NCBI GenBank assembly: GCA_002794735.1
Contig: NBAZ01000023.1
Span: 1 to 64,000, forward strand
DNA length: 64,000 bases
Direction: 5' to 3'
Origin: Pyrrhoderma lamaoense
Lineage: Eukaryota; Basidiomycota; Agaricomycetes; Hymenochaetales; Hymenochaetaceae
Part shown: one piece after another, positions 44,232 through 59,094 of the stretch
Position numbering within the stretch: position 1 is the stretch's first letter
How the letters are laid out: every line of letters begins with the position of its first letter
Translations under genes and position numbers: made by a program
The notes under the pieces: model-generated
Databases searched by the model: none
The model's input: the letters and a program-made list of their open reading frames with translations, nothing else
What the model was told of the DNA's origin: nothing

Positions 44232-46067
44232 ACTTTATGCCGAAAAGTATTTCTGGCTTTGCGTCTCTATCAAAAGTATTTAAATACTGATAAGACAATG
44301 ATCGTTTGGAAGGGACAGTGACTCTGATCCGGGCGCCTGGTTAGGAGTGTCAAGTTGATGTTTAGGTGAAAAGATATATCTTTTTCTCTGACTGTATAAT
44401 GTTCGTCCTTTGACCACGGAGATTGTTGCTCCCGATTCTTAAGTTTATTTTGTGCGGCTTTTTTCGTTCTCTGAGATTGTTTATCTGCCAGATGTCTGTT
44501 AGAAGCTAGTGTAATGACAGGATTAGGTGCAGGATGGGGTTTTATATTTTTATTGATATACGACAACTAATGTGGCTTAAAGGTTTTGACGTGCCGAGGT
44601 GTTTTGACTTATTTATATGCGCATTGATTGTAATGTTTCCCTCATTCTTATTCCTTCAAAACCTAAATCTTCGATTTACAAAGTCTTATTTTTATTTTAC
44701 TGGGTTACCAAATAGTCCGAGTCTAGGCTGGACAAGATTTGTATCGTCATCTTGGAGACGGGAAGCTGCAATGAACTCTACACTTTGTACTTACGCTTCC
44801 CTGGGATTCCGACTCAGAAGATCGATTGTTTCGATGTTTCGCCTCTTTATTCACTTTAAGTTGGGACAAAACTACCAGATGATTATAAGGCCCCGAGAAG
44901 GATATTGCAAGAATCTCGTATCGTGTATATGTTCACGAAAGCGTGGAAAGGAAACTAACTCTCTTTTAAAACACCGAAGTCCTATCATGCCTCGTAACCT
45001 TTTTTACTTTTTTTTCTTTTCTTCACGGAAGTAAACACCACCCACTATTCCCATCCTTCCTCTTCTTACTTGTTAACCTTAACTGAACCTTATTTGGTAT
45101 ATATAGAGATACAGATGGTGTTTTGAAATTCTTTCGTTATTTCTGACTCAGTTAGCGTGGGATTACCTCAATTCCCTATTATTTTTTACCTCTCTTCTCA
45201 TGGGATTATATTCGCTTACTGAATTTAGGGCTTGGGGAGGTGTAGGCTTAGCCACAAAATAGTTTAAAATTTCAAAGGAGGGGTTAAAGCTGATACCCGC
45301 GATGAGTGATGCATGCGTGTATTATTCTGTTACTCACGTACCCGCTCACGCAATAGCTCGGGGTCGGGAGGGGGTAATGAGGATTAGTATGGCTTAGTGA
45401 GGATTAGTCAAGCGTGTCACGATGTCCCTTCTTCAAGCGAAATTTGACTTCCTCTCACTTCTCTGGTTGGTAAAAGTTACTGTTAGACATTCTTAGTAGA
45501 CATTTCCTTATTTAAACCTTTCGTTTCGTTTTGGAAATTGGAGAGGAAAAAGGTCCCCGTTGTTTTACTAAGTGCTTATGCGGGTAGCGTGTGTACGTAT
45601 AGTGTATGTGTATGCGCATGCAATACAATACAATGAGATACAATATAATATGATATAATATCCGATAGGATACGACACGATGTAACTAACATATTTTGTG
45701 TGAGTAATGCTTAACTTCTAAACTTCTAATGTATCATACACACACTATATTCGCTCAATCTAATTGGGAGGGGAGAGCGGAGAGCGGGGGCGGCCGGTGT
45801 GGTGGATACGTCTCTTTTTTTTTCTTATGGACGTTAACGCTGTTTCACATATTTTCATTCGAGAGGTTCTTTTCTTTTCTTTTTTCCCTAGAGTTGCGTA
45901 TTGCTTTTTGCCTATTGAGTTATTCCAGAGTTTTTATCCACTTGATTTTTTCATTTTTTTTCTTGCTTTTTGGCTTGGTATCACCCGGTGCCCGGAGCTT
46001 TAAAAAACTTTAGAAAAAGTAAAATTTGTATAGGACCGGAGTAGTAAGGAGTGGAAAGGGAAAGGTC

Positions 46068-46081
46068 GGGGGGGGGGGGGG
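46068..46081. repeat. G14 tract
   Basis: Fourteen consecutive G on the plus strand, within purine-rich sequence. Confidence 0.9.
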
Positions 46082-49000
46082 ACAGGTGGACAATTGTCCA
46101 GACGGGTCGGTTGGGTTGACTTGTTGACTTGGAGGTGAGGATAGCCGATTTGATGAGAACGCTACCTTTCTACTCTCCCCTTTGAATAATTTCATTTTTT
46201 TTTTTCAATTGACTAGCTCTGCTCGAGACTTCTTATATGCATTTCATATCTACATATACATTTACATATGCATATGTATAGGTATCCATGTGTACTATGT
46301 ATTACAAATTTTGAAATTACAAAAACTAACATCATGTTTATATTCTTTTTTTTTTTTCTTTCTTTTTCGTTTTTTACTTCTCTTCTTACCTTTTGCTTCC
46401 GAGCTCGGGTGTAAAAAAGCGAAGGAGGTATTCACACAAGATTGAGATTTAATTCCAAATTTTTCTCGAGACTGAAATCGGGTTCAATTTTATTTTCTTT
46501 ATCATAAGTCATAATTTGACTTTAACTGTCTTCACGTGGTTAGAATCCTTCGCCCGGGATCAAGGTATGCCTATCTAACCGAGTTTCTCGATGTGTGGGG
46601 ATATAGAGATGTGGACATCTGTCTGGGTGCCATTCCTTGCCCCCTGAGAGGCGTAATTCGCGTATCTCTGGATTACGTTGTTCTCCGCGAGTGTCTTGAT
46701 AATGATGTCCTAAGGACTAAAAATACTTTACTTACTTTGTAATGTAATGCAAAGTGATTACTGAAGTATATAGATTGATTCGTACTACTTATTCCTTTCT
46801 TACACTTCTCTCTCGGTCAGAGAAGGGTGTTTTGAGGTCTAAAGATAGTAAGAACTGTGGAGTGGATTTGTTTGATTCTCTTTTTTTGTCTCATTATTTG
46901 CGTGTGTGTGTGTTTGTGCTTGTGTGTTGTCTATGAGATGCCGAGCTCTTTTTTTCCCTCTGTCTCCATCTTCTATTTCCTAAAAACTTGGTAAGATGCA
47001 TGTAGTATGAGGATATGAAGCATACGAGAGTAAATTTTTCTCTCGTTCGTTGGCTCTTTCGCTCTTCTTTCCGAGGGGGACAAAAAACTATGATGATATC
47101 TTACGTCTAGAAATCGTAACATATCAAAGCAAGTCTCTCTTCTCTGCTTCGTTTGTATTAATACTTAATATAGAACACCTCAAGCTTCGCCTGGACTCCT
47201 AAATATAAACAAGAAAAAGAAAGGAGAAGAAGGGGTCTGTGTGACATACAGCGTCTCGTAACTGAGCTTCCTTTTCTTGTGATTGTGGAGTAAAGCGTTT
47301 TCTTCGGATAACAGAATGAGCCCATCAGGTGTTCATGTGTCAATTATCTCTATATATGTCTATGTCAGGTCTTAGACAGTAGAAAGAACAGAAAGGGAGT
47401 AGTAAAGGAAGGCAGGAAGGCAGGAGGGAAGTGTTGATGGTAAGAAGGAGGGTGGTTTCTAGTTTCGTAAAAAGAAAACGCTGGTATTGGGCACAAGGAA
47501 CACAAGCTCAGTGAGAAGGGGAGATCAAAAGAAAACTGAGATCGAGACAAGTATACATGTTGTTGTCAAGTCGAAGCCATAGGATAGACAGATAGGGAGA
47601 AGAGAGCGCACAGCACCTTCTCGCAGATCCTATTCAGTTCCAAGGGGTTTCTTTCTTTCTTTTATTGCATCAGTTGGATCTCCTTTCTCGGGAAGTTGGG
47701 ATTCCTTCAGATGTTAACCCAACTGGAAACGAAATCTCTAGAATGGAGGAACGAGATTGTGGTTTGATCACAGATGTACATGTATATCGCATAGGTTTAG
47801 GGGTATCATTATGGTATATCTGCAATTATTTGTATTTTGTTATGAGATTCCAATCTGAAATCTGTAGTAGAAAAACCCAGATAGAAGAATAGTGAAAAAG
47901 TAGATAACGCAGTTCTCGGTTTTCTCCACTTCTTATTTTAAAAAATGCATTTTGGTTTTTACACTTCCGATCTGGAGACCTAAAGGATCTTAATGAAATC
48001 TTGAGGAAGTGAAATGCGAAGAGAAAGCAAAATTTTCTTTTGTCTGTTTGCTAAGCACCAACGTACCGTTTTTTGTGATAAATGACTGGAGATGACGGGA
48101 CCGGACTGGGGATTCACTAGCAGAACGAGAGAAAGGCGCGGAGGTGTCGGAGACACAAGATTTTGGAAGCCGGGTTGTTTTGGACTCCGGAGATGACAGA
48201 GAGAGAAAGTCTGGAAAAGTAAACACAACTAACGAATTAACAGGATATAGACTGATGAAAATTTCTGTTGTTATTGATGATTGATGATTGAAACATTAGT
48301 TGCTGGGGTATATGAATAACAACATATCCACGGAGTCGCGGAAGTGTGGCTTTGCCTAGTAAGCAACGTAATTTTAGCCTTCTTGATAGCCTTACCTTCT
48401 TGATAAATTAGAGCTAGGCCGTTCTCTTTCGGACGACATATCCAGTATTATCACGTTGCAATATTGCATGCTCATAATTGCTCAAATTTTGAAGTTATTG
48501 TGTAATTTATGTGTCGTACAGTCATGCATGCATTGCGGCGTGGGTCTGGTCCAAATTTTTTTCTCGAGTCATACGATACACGGAAGAGGAGGATGGATAG
48601 GGTTTCTATACATGGAAAAAGACTTTACATGTTAATACGCATACAAGAAAAAAGATAACGTTATAAGCATGCGCCACCGGTTATTGGAGCAAGGAGAGTG
48701 TGCGACAGCGATAGTAGTCATGGAGGACATATGGCCATGAACAGAGCAGGGTCACTGAGAGTGGACACAAAGGAAAACGCGCTCACACTCACACAACCCT
48801 AATTCCCTTCTTCAATTCCTCTTATCGCACATGATATGTTTTGAGATTCGGGATTGCATGTAGGCGTGTGTGCTCATGTACATGATGTATATGTACATGT
48901 AATATCTGTCAAGGGTTTCATATCTTTCCTCCCCCTCTTTGCGGACGCATATGACACACTTTATTTTATTCTACTCGTCCGAACGGATCTCGTCATTTAT

Positions 49001-49153
49001 TTCTTTTCTTTCCTCTAATATCTTTTCCCTCCGTATTTCTCTTGGCTCATCGCATGCGTTTCAACACAATTACCGAGATCTTTTCCCCAATGTATACGCT
49101 TATTCATCCGTCATCTGACTGTTTACAGTCCTTTTTTCTTCCTGTAAAGATGT

Positions 49154-49167
49154 GGGGGGGGGGGGGG
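49154..49167. repeat. G14 tract
   Basis: Fourteen consecutive G. Confidence 0.9.
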
Positions 49168-49276
49168 TCAGGCAAGCGTGTTCGGCGTCTGAGAGCGATG
49201 CTTGGCTGCGCTCTATGAGACATTCCGGACCCCACGGGGAAGATGAGAAGAGATAATGAAGGGAAACGATGAAAGT

Positions 49277-49299
49277 ACTAAACTAAACTAAACTAAACT
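49277..49299. repeat. (ACTAA)n microsatellite
   Basis: Four to five units of ACTAA. Confidence 0.85.
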
Positions 49300-49472
49300 G
49301 ACTACGAGGCGAGGCGAGAATCATCTCGGTCTTATGAATTGATGAGTTTCAGAATTATGGGAACGCATATACATATACATGTTTAAATTCAACTCTCAAA
49401 AGGAGTCGTATGCACAGGTTTGCAAGTTCTCTTTTTGGTATTCGTACCGCGCAGATTCATACTTTCTGTATG

Positions 49473-49496
49473 CACACACACACACACACACACACA
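49473..49496. repeat. (CA)12 microsatellite
   Basis: Twelve perfect CA units. Confidence 0.95.
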
Positions 49497-51140
49497 AATG
49501 AACTAGGACTGGGAACGAAACTGAATAGAAATGGATTTGCTATGCATCCATTTTCATCCATCTCCTTTATTCGTATTTCTTTTGGGGATCGTACACTGCC
49601 CACGCTATGCCATGCCATGCAAGTATGAACATCATTAATTCTGCATGTACTGATATCATGGCTTTACATTTAACGTATAATGAAATCTAACGCATATATG
49701 CGTCACAATGACGATCACTTCTCTTTTTAACTTGCATTCAATTGCTTTTTGTTTTTTCATTATCGCCTACATTAATAGAATTCCATTCGTTCATCTTATC
49801 CTTACATGTAATGTATGAGGTAGGGGAGGCGAGCGGCAAAAAATTTAGAATAGGGCTAAAACGTGGAAGTGTGTGTGTGTGTGAGAATCAAAGGGTTATT
49901 ACATACAACGCAGATATATGCACATACAAAGCTGAACTGAGATAGATAGTACACTTAGATAGGAAGAAAGATGCATGGGGTAGAGGGAATAGGTAGATCG
50001 ATTTTTTTTCTTTTCTTTTGAGACCGAGGAGAGAGGAAGATTAACGGAAAGAGGGATCTTCACTGTTACCTTACCCGTACATAACCTGGTCATCCCGCCC
50101 ACTCTGCGCCAATGTAGAGTAGGTAGGATCGTTTAAAGTAGAGCCACCGTTTAGAATTGATTGAATTATAAGTGACGATCTCCCGGTCTCTTTTCTTTTT
50201 TTTTTTACACCAGCAGAGTCGGACCCTCAATTGAATTAGGACGAGTGAAATGCTGCGGAAAGGGGGAGGATCTTTTCTTCGGTCAAAGTATTAGCATCTT
50301 CAGATGTGCGTTGCGGAAATCCTTATTTTCCAGGAAAGTATAAGCGGTCGTAAGTTTCATGTTCGTGTCCGTGTTCGCATTCAATACCCCCCTTCAAGAA
50401 TATAGATCGAGTGAGTTACGTTAACCGGGAGATATATGTAGCGATGACGGAGAGGGTCGAAAAAGACGGATATAGAGAGGTAAAGAATATGTGTGTATGA
50501 GAGAGTTATATTGTATATGTTGTCATGAGTATGAGGGAAAACATAAGAAGTGTCTATGTTTTCATTCTTTTTTCTCTTCTTTCAGCTACGGTACCAGAGC
50601 TGTCCTGAATACTTTCCGAGAAACGACATATTTCCTCCTTTCCCTTCCCCATCGGTCTTACTTTTTTTTTCTAGTTTCTGCCTTCTAAAACCCGGATTTC
50701 TTTGTTCTTTTTTTCGTTATTGCTTCAAGAAGAAACATGAGAGAAAGGAGGCGTAAACAAGCAGATTACGACAACTATAAGTGGGAGATGAGTTCTTAAT
50801 GTCCCGACTCGGGAATCGGACATAGACAGTTCGTTAAGAGTCGCAGCCCCTAGGGTTACAACCACAGTGTTACAAGCGAAAATTCATGCGTGACCTTACC
50901 GTTACGTGCATACCCCCAATAAAGAAGGTAAACCCGCAAGGTTTAAACCAATGGATATCTAGTGTGAGAACTAGTTACATAAACCGCATTTAATTTGAAG
51001 CCACAAGCCCCGTTGTGTTCTTTTTTCCTTTAATTTTAGGATCCCTGTTCGTCCAACTTATTTCCGCTTGGGCTAGGCGAAAATGTAGTATGAGTAGGTA
51101 AGAGTGTTTACCAATTTGTGGTTTAGGAAGAAGAGAAGAG

Positions 51141-51184
51141 CCCCCCCCCCGGTCTCGTTGCTCCTTCTACCCTGCCCCCCCCCC
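51141..51184. repeat. Paired C10 tracts
   Basis: C10 at 51141-51150 and C10 at 51175-51184, 24 bases apart. Confidence 0.9.
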
Positions 51185-54100
51185 TTAGAGATAGTTTATT
51201 AAGTAGAAGTTTACGGTTGAACGGACGATTGAAACAGAACGGGAGTCCGAGGCGCCTTGGCGTGAGCGGTTTGGACTGGGATTGGGAGAGCCGGGCTTGG
51301 CTTTCAGTTCCTACTCTTCTATTGATATTAATTACTTTCGTGTTCGTGTGCGTGTATGCGTGTGTATGTGTGTAGCTCTATAGATATGTAAATATGTGGC
51401 TTATGAGTTTTTGATACACACACGGAGCGGTATTGCGGTGGGCAGGAGGGAAAAGGGAAGTATTTCATTGACACATCCTTTCCGATATTCCGAGATGATT
51501 TGTTATGCATCCTCTCTCTCTCTCTCTATTCTCTCTTTTTTTGAAAATACTAGTTGAAATACCATAAACTAGCCTAGACTTGAGACAGAGGCGATAAGTG
51601 GTAGATTAGAGAAGTCTGGTTGGCAAATCCGTTTGAATGGTGTGCGTGTAAGTGTGTGTGTGTGGAGAGGACTTATGGAGACGTTTAAGCGCTTTTGAGC
51701 TCGGAACTGAAGGCGGAATAGGTCTTGTTACAGATACTTCAAGAAGCCTTGATCGAGAAAGATAACAAGCTTGAAGGCGCAAAAAAGGATAAAGGAAGGT
51801 GAGGTGGAAACAGGATTAGGATTAGAGGATCGAGAAGAACTTCGAAAGATGAGAAATGTGACTCTCATACAGAGATTACTTTGTCCTTTGATTTTTTTGT
51901 CTTGTCGGGGAAGCGTTGTTAGGTGTATATGTGTAAGCATGTTACTCGACACTCGGGAGATCGGGACACATACTTATCAGACAGCTTATCTGCTCACTAT
52001 CAGTTTTCCTATCAGGTCTGTGTTAGAATCAGGTCATGTACGTTACCATGTACATGCAGAAGCTTACGGACAAACCGGCTCAGAGGAGAGGATCACGTTG
52101 CCTAAAGTTTCGAGGGGGGTTCAGGATACAAGAATTTTAGAGGCATTCGAGGCACTTTTACGACGAGTTCACGGATGCTTGATTCCGAGAGTCCGGTATC
52201 AGTTGTTTACTTTATAGTAACAGGCTTTCTTTTTTCCCTGTCTTTGTTTATACATGTAGATCTCCCACGTTTTCTTATTCGAATTCGGATGCTCTTTCAC
52301 CCAACCCTATGCTAATACTGCTGAACAACACCAAAGCTGACCTTTACACGCACGCACAAGACGTACACATGCTCTTCTGGAGTGGGGGTTTTAATGAAAT
52401 AAATAAGAATTATTAAAGAAAAGTGGAGCTGGAGGCTCTAGAGCGTATAGACCTCCCATGGTTGGGGAGAAACTGATAATCACGAGGATTCACTTTTAGA
52501 GAAATTTGAGGGTAAAGAAGCTTGTAAAGAAGCATAGGAAGGAGAAGAAGGCGAGGATTGAGAGGAAGAAGCTAAGAGGGGAAGGGAGAAGTGTGAGTCT
52601 ATGCTTGCATGGACTTGGATGGGAACTATAGGATGGCGTGTACACTCCCTCGGGAAGTAAGGAGAAGAAAACGAAGGAGGGCACATGGCAGATAGCATAA
52701 GCACATGCATACACAAAGATAGGCTGAGAGAGAGAGATCTGCACATAGTATATAATTAATGTATGTGTAACAATGCATTGGTCAAAGAAGAATAAGATAA
52801 GTAGTCGGTTATATGTATCAATCTTTTACTTCTTTCCTTGTTTTGCTTTAAGATTTGTGTATTACGAACAAGTCCGAAATCAAGCGCTCTCATCTCATAG
52901 GTTCGGTATAACGACTGCTCAGCCTATTGCATGATACCGTTCCAAGCGGAAAGAAATGGGTGCACGGATCAGGTGAAGAGTCAAGGAAAAGAACAATTGA
53001 TAGGGGGAGAAGGTGATGTGGGTACTGGAGTAGGATGAGTTACCGTTGGTGGTCGTAGACGGCTACTAGTAGGCCTTTAGCATTCTTGATTATTATTCAA
53101 CGCTATTCAACGCTAAGTTACTTTTGTGTCTGGCGAAAAATAGAGAGTTCATCGATATGTTTTTCCAAGAAGGTCTTTCTAAAAATTTCTCTTCCCAGTT
53201 ATTGGGTACACTAGCGTATAGAAAGAAGCGGCCACAGGAGTGGGGGAAGGAAAGAAGCAAGATGCGCAGGGAACAGAAGGGTTGAGGGCGATCTTGATTC
53301 TGGTGTCGGACGGCGGGTGTTGGGCGCTTGTATACTGGTAGCTTTATGATGATAGGACATTCGGTATGTACGCCTAAAGGGGTCAGAATGATCGGGTTTG
53401 CTAGTCGCTGGTTTGGAGAGTGAGAAGATTTAATGAGAAAGATTGCAGGAAGAGAATGGCAGAAAGAAATGGGAGGTAAATAGCTTGATTCGGGGGTAGG
53501 GAATCTGAATTGGGATGGGCGAAAGATCCATGTAATCGAGGAAAAACTAGGAACACGGGTGAAATCTTGGATAGGATGCTGAAAGTTCTTAATGGGGGTG
53601 AGAAAGTACGGGTCATTGTGATAGATATGTGTTAGGTGTACGTATACATCCTCCCGTATTTCGCGGGGAGAAGAAGAAGGAAAAGATCGAGACTCGTTCG
53701 GAGAGTTTTGAAGGTCAATCTTTCTTTTCTTTCCGTTCTTCGATAACCTGGTAATTTATCCATCTACATCTATCCATTAATATCGGGTCCACTGTCAAGG
53801 CACAGACAAATTATGAGAAGGGTTTACATGCACATTTTTGTACTGCGGATGGGTATGCACCTCTTATTTCGTGTTAATGATAATATAATGAACCGGCATC
53901 TAGGCGAGTATGACGTTAGTATGAACGCATAAGTAGCATTGTTTATTTATAAGAAAATGTAAATGTAGATGCAGGTGAGCGTCTGATGCTGCTCTCTTTA
54001 TCGGATGTAATAGCTTACCTGAGAGCGGATGTATCTGTTCTAGCTCTTGCTGAGGATTGCATTCATTAATAGATAGATGTGCCACTGGACGGATATGGAT

Positions 54101-57100
54101 AAGCGAATGGTCACACCTGTATACTCGTGACCACGGGCATAAACACGGTTGCTCTAATGAACGATTTCGAATGTTTAGGGTAGAAGTTAGGCTATACATG
54201 CATCATTAAACATCCGAATTTCTCTGTTCACTGGGGATGGGGAGAGGTCACAAGTGAGTGCAGATAGAGTCAGGTGTCATGCTTTGTCAGCGACCCCTAA
54301 GAAAGGAAGTATACGAAGGGAGATATGTGAATTTGAATTTATTATAAATCCTCGTATTCACGTAGGTATTTCCTAGGCCAGGAGTCGTAATTAAGTATTT
54401 CCAAGTACAGGAAGTTATGGCTTACTGAATGATATAAATTTTTGAAATCATGATATTGTAAAACTCTCTTCAGGCGATGTATGACTCTAACTGTGTGAGA
54501 ATTATATGTTATAGGGGAGAGGAGAGGGGTAAGCAAGTCCGTGCGTCCGTGCGTGTGTATGTCATACCATGATAACATGCGCATGTGAATTGGTTTGTAT
54601 GATGATCGTGGTCAGATTTCCCAGAAGCAAAGTTCATTTGATTGCAACGTTCAGGTGCGTCGTACTCCTGTCTTATCCCTCGGAAAAGAAGGAGGCAACT
54701 TTGTGTATCATTGACAATAAATCAATACAAAACCGATGGATGAATCCACCTCCCGTGTCTGGACCTGTGAGTGTGGGTGTGTGAGTAAACGCACAAGTCT
54801 TCTTCTACAAGTGTTTGCGTCATCTAAAACTTTAAAAAGAGCGTTAGGAGGCAGGAGGCCAGAACTCGGGATAAAACCACAGTTACTGAGTTAGTTATTA
54901 GTAAATTGAGAGCGGCGTAGATCAGGAAAAGGCATTGTAAACCTTGGATAATATATAGATACGACATATCTATAACCATAATATATGTTTGCAATATGAA
55001 AACAATAAACAATTGAGCTCACCGCAAGCGACCTGCCTTCCAGTGAGATTAGTGTTATAGGTAATGTATTCGGCCACGTGCCTGAATGTATTGGATTATG
55101 AATTAATTATAGTTGTATACACTTGCACTTGCACTGTTACAGTAATAGAGTAGCTCTAGTACGTGACAAAATGCCTTTTTAAGGCGAATGCTAGCTTCGT
55201 CCAATGACCATTGTGCGTCATCATGATGGAATGCAAAGCCAGCCAACCACGTTTTCCTCTTCTCTTTTGATTTCTCAATTTTATCTCGCTTCCCTTCTTG
55301 CTACTTTTATCGTGGGTTTATATACAAAAATGTATATATGATAACGATAGATGATAGGTGTTGTCAACTCAACTGTGTAGGACAAATACCTGGGAGAGAA
55401 AAAAGCTTTGGAAAGAAAAGGAATCGCGAGGCGAGAAAAAGAAATGACCTTCGGCGGGTCGAAAATGGCAATAAGAAACTATGGTAGTACGTCTATAGGC
55501 GGAGGATAAGGAAAGATGCTTGCTCACTGGCTGATGGATCTGGGTTAGTAATGATAATCCAACGAGGTAGTAGCAGATAAGTGAGTAGTATGTGTAGTGC
55601 TATCCCCCCTCCGGTAACTTGTAGCCAGTAAGCTTATAGCTAACAAAGATTCGGGGTGTACTCCCCCCCCTCCCTTCCTCCCTCAATCTCCTCTTACACG
55701 GCGCATCACAAACAGCGTATGATGTGCGGCCAAGATACATGCCCATACAATGCACTTGTAAAATAATTAAACCTTCGTTCTCAGCTCCCGATCTTATCTT
55801 TGTTTTCGTGCCTCAGTCGCTGTGGCCATCTTCCAGGACCCAAAACCAAATTCGCTTTCCCGAAAGTCAGCCAAAACTAGCTCAACGTAACTGAAACTGA
55901 AACTGGAAAGCAATCAAATACAAACTCAAACATCTATTTGAACTGGATCATCCAATGAGCCCAAGATGGTTTAACCGCAAATTTTACTGGTGTTTACATT
56001 GTTTGCATGGACCATCGGTAGCAATACCATTGTTTGTATCACATCCGTTATGTTACGGACGGTAATGACGGCGTTTTGTAACTTGTAACTATGTGAAGCA
56101 TGTATGCAGTATGCGCGAAGAACGACTTCTCAGTAGGAATAGGAAGAGAAGGGAGAAGGAGAAGGGAGAAGAATAAGGGAAATTTATCATGTACCTCCGT
56201 GTCAAGATGATGATGTCCATGGTTAAAATGTTTTAACCTTCAATACAATACGATACATGTAATATCATATTCACACCGGCGCCGTATATCTGGTTTGGTC
56301 TGGTCCCGCCTCCTTCTGCTTCTCAATAGGTTAGTGTTATTGGCTTGTTGGATTAATTGGTCTATTGGTTCGTCCGCTGAGAGGGTTGCAATCGGTTTAA
56401 TTGGTTAGCCAAGTCGCCGCTTCCCCACTCCCCTCCACTCACACACATACACGATGCTACGGATAACGAGTATACCCTATTTTTTTTTTCCTTTCGTGCG
56501 TGCCTGTGAGCGCTCAGTGATAAGCGCATTCTTCTTCAGTTTAATAGTATAAATGAGTTATTGCATGCATTCTAACAGTATTGCATATTTACGACTTTCA
56601 TAACTATGACATCGTGAATTCGAAATTTGTGTTTCTTAGAATTCTGTACACACCTTTATAACTGTATCTACGATGTATGACATCCTATCTGCACAACGCT
56701 TTTCAATTATACAACGTTAATTCAATATATCCTTGAGAAGAAGAAGAAGAAAATATAGAATCCCGATAACCAATTATAGTCGGAACGAAGATCATCTCTC
56801 TTTCTTACCCTTTTTTTCTTAATACAGACACTAGTACCCCTAGTACTAGTGGTGCATGGACTAAGGACTTCCTGGGGCTTAACGCATTTATCTCTTGGCT
56901 TCGCTCATTCGCTCGTCTAGATTTTTCCATCCACAATCTTATTTTCATTCCGTCTAACTTACTCGTTCAGGTTCACGAAAATATATTATTACATACTTGT
57001 CGGCTGTACTGTTGCTCTTTTTTAGAGTTGTAGAAGGTTACACTATATTAGGGATGGGATCGTCCTTTTGACCCCAATCTAGCCCCCCTCCCCCTCTTTC

Positions 57101-57836
57101 TTATTTTTTTTGGAATTTCATTCGTCCAAAAGCAAACATCCTTCATCTCGTCTCTCTTATACTTCCGTCTGTCTGTCCGTCCGTCCGTGTATTCGGCCAG
57201 TTAGATTGATGCTCGAATTAGGGATAGGTAGGTGGGGTATGGGTATGGGTATGGTGTAGGGAAAATGGTATATATGATATACGATCTCTTTTGGAACCCA
57301 AGAAGATAAAAAAACAAGTCAAATAAAACATCATAGCGAACCCCTAGAAAAAAGAGGTTTACTGAATTGCGTCGTTCATCCGTCTTAGGCTTATTATACA
57401 TCGTTTGTGTAGTGTATAAGTGTTCAGGTATATATGCGTATGTATGTGTATATGGGAGTTACCTAAATAGCCATCTCTTTATTTCATCGTCCAAACCCAT
57501 CAATTGACTATAATCATTATCATAAAGGGTAACGGATAGTGCCCAACCTCTTTTGGTTGATATGTATTTGTACAAAATTGCAGCTTGTGCGCTTGTGGCT
57601 TGTGGAACTAAACACAACTGATGGCTTCTACATGTATACGTAAAAACTAGAAAATAGGTGACGCATGTGGCTTCCGCTTATACCATATCAACTTATTACA
57701 ACTATTAATATCAATTATAATACATAATACATAAATAATACTAATAATACGGATGCAGGGATTGATACCGGGTTATCGATATCAAGAATTGGAATGATAA
57801 CGTATGTGGCTTCCTCTTTTAGGACTATAACGTAAA

Positions 57837-57960
57837 AACCGTCAGGTGTCTGTGGCTTTGTGAGCTCAAGGAGGGGAGGGGGGGGTGAGGATCTTGGGGC
57901 TGTGGGTCGTGGGCTTTGGGCTGTGTGGCTTGTGGTTTCGTGGCTTGTGGTTTGCGACTC
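57837..57960. repeat. G/T-rich block with repeated GGCTTGTGG
   Basis: Irregular direct repeats of GTGGCTTGTGG and GGGCTGTGG, with a G8 run; potential G-quadruplex strand is plus. Confidence 0.6.
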
Positions 57961-59081
57961 GCAGCGTGAACTCTATTAATATAACGGGCTTATCTCTAGT
58001 TTGTTAGTGAGTGTATCTTGATTGTTTCTGTTTTGATGGTATAAGGTTGTTGGGGGGTGGAGGGGTGGATGGAATGTATTGGTGATTGTGGCCTTTCGCG
58101 CGCTGGGTAGATCCGTTCTATATATATGTATATGTATGTATGTATGCGTGTATGTATCTGTGTTGTTCGGTAATGTTGGATAATGTAATTATAGGTGATA
58201 TTGGAACTCGGTATGTATATTAAAATAGTTAAGGTTAGGAGAAGATGGGAGGGGAGGGGGGTATTTAGGTGTTTAAGAGCTGAATAGTTATCTAGATATT
58301 TACATTTATATATGTACTGTACTATATACTACATACCATCGTCGTTCTAATTCTATGTATTTGAATGTATACGTTAGATCTGAGTTAGGATCTGAGTTTT
58401 TTTTTTCGTTTGTTACTATACTAGTAGCTATACCTAAGATTTCTCGTAAGTGCAATGTGCAATGTGTAATGTGCGAGGTGACGGATAACGGATGATGGGT
58501 AACGGCATTCAGCGAGGGGCGGATGACAACGAGACAACGAGACGACGGGGCGGTGCGTTTGGAGAGGATAAGATACACAGATAGGTGGATAGATAGAGGT
58601 GGCTAGAGATAGTGCTAATGCTAGTGCTAGTGATAGTGCTAGTGATAGTAATAGTAATAAGGATAGGAATATGGATAAAGATAGTGATGACGGTAAGGAA
58701 GGGAAGAGGAGGAAAGATGCGGGATCACAAAATAAAGGATAAAGAAAGAAGACACAGGACTGACGGAGTGGCGGACAAACACAAAGCTATAAACGCCACT
58801 TACCGTGCTAACGCTTTCTCGTGCCTGTATTCATAGCACTTATCGTAACTATATGTATATGTATATTATACTAATATACTATACTCTGGTAATTGATGAT
58901 TACATGTCGTGCATTGTATAATTATGTCACCGTTCGCCTCATCCCTCTCCCGAAATATGTTGTAAGTGTGGAAACGTATCAGATATTGATACTACTTACA
59001 ATGATAATCGAATAGTACACATGCAATATCAATTAATTGTAATTGGCTATGGTTCCGAATATAGAGTATCGAATAGGGTAA

Positions 59082-59094
59082 GGGGGGGGGGGGG
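59082..59094. repeat. G13 tract
   Basis: Thirteen consecutive G. Confidence 0.9.

Noticed and set aside
44534..45034. 166-codon open frame
   Set aside because: Rich in Phe/Leu/Arg as expected from T-rich DNA, with no motif and no believable start context.
51771..52217. 148-codon open frame in the desert
   Set aside because: Composition is not protein-like, it has no domain, and it overlaps low-complexity sequence; no exon partners.
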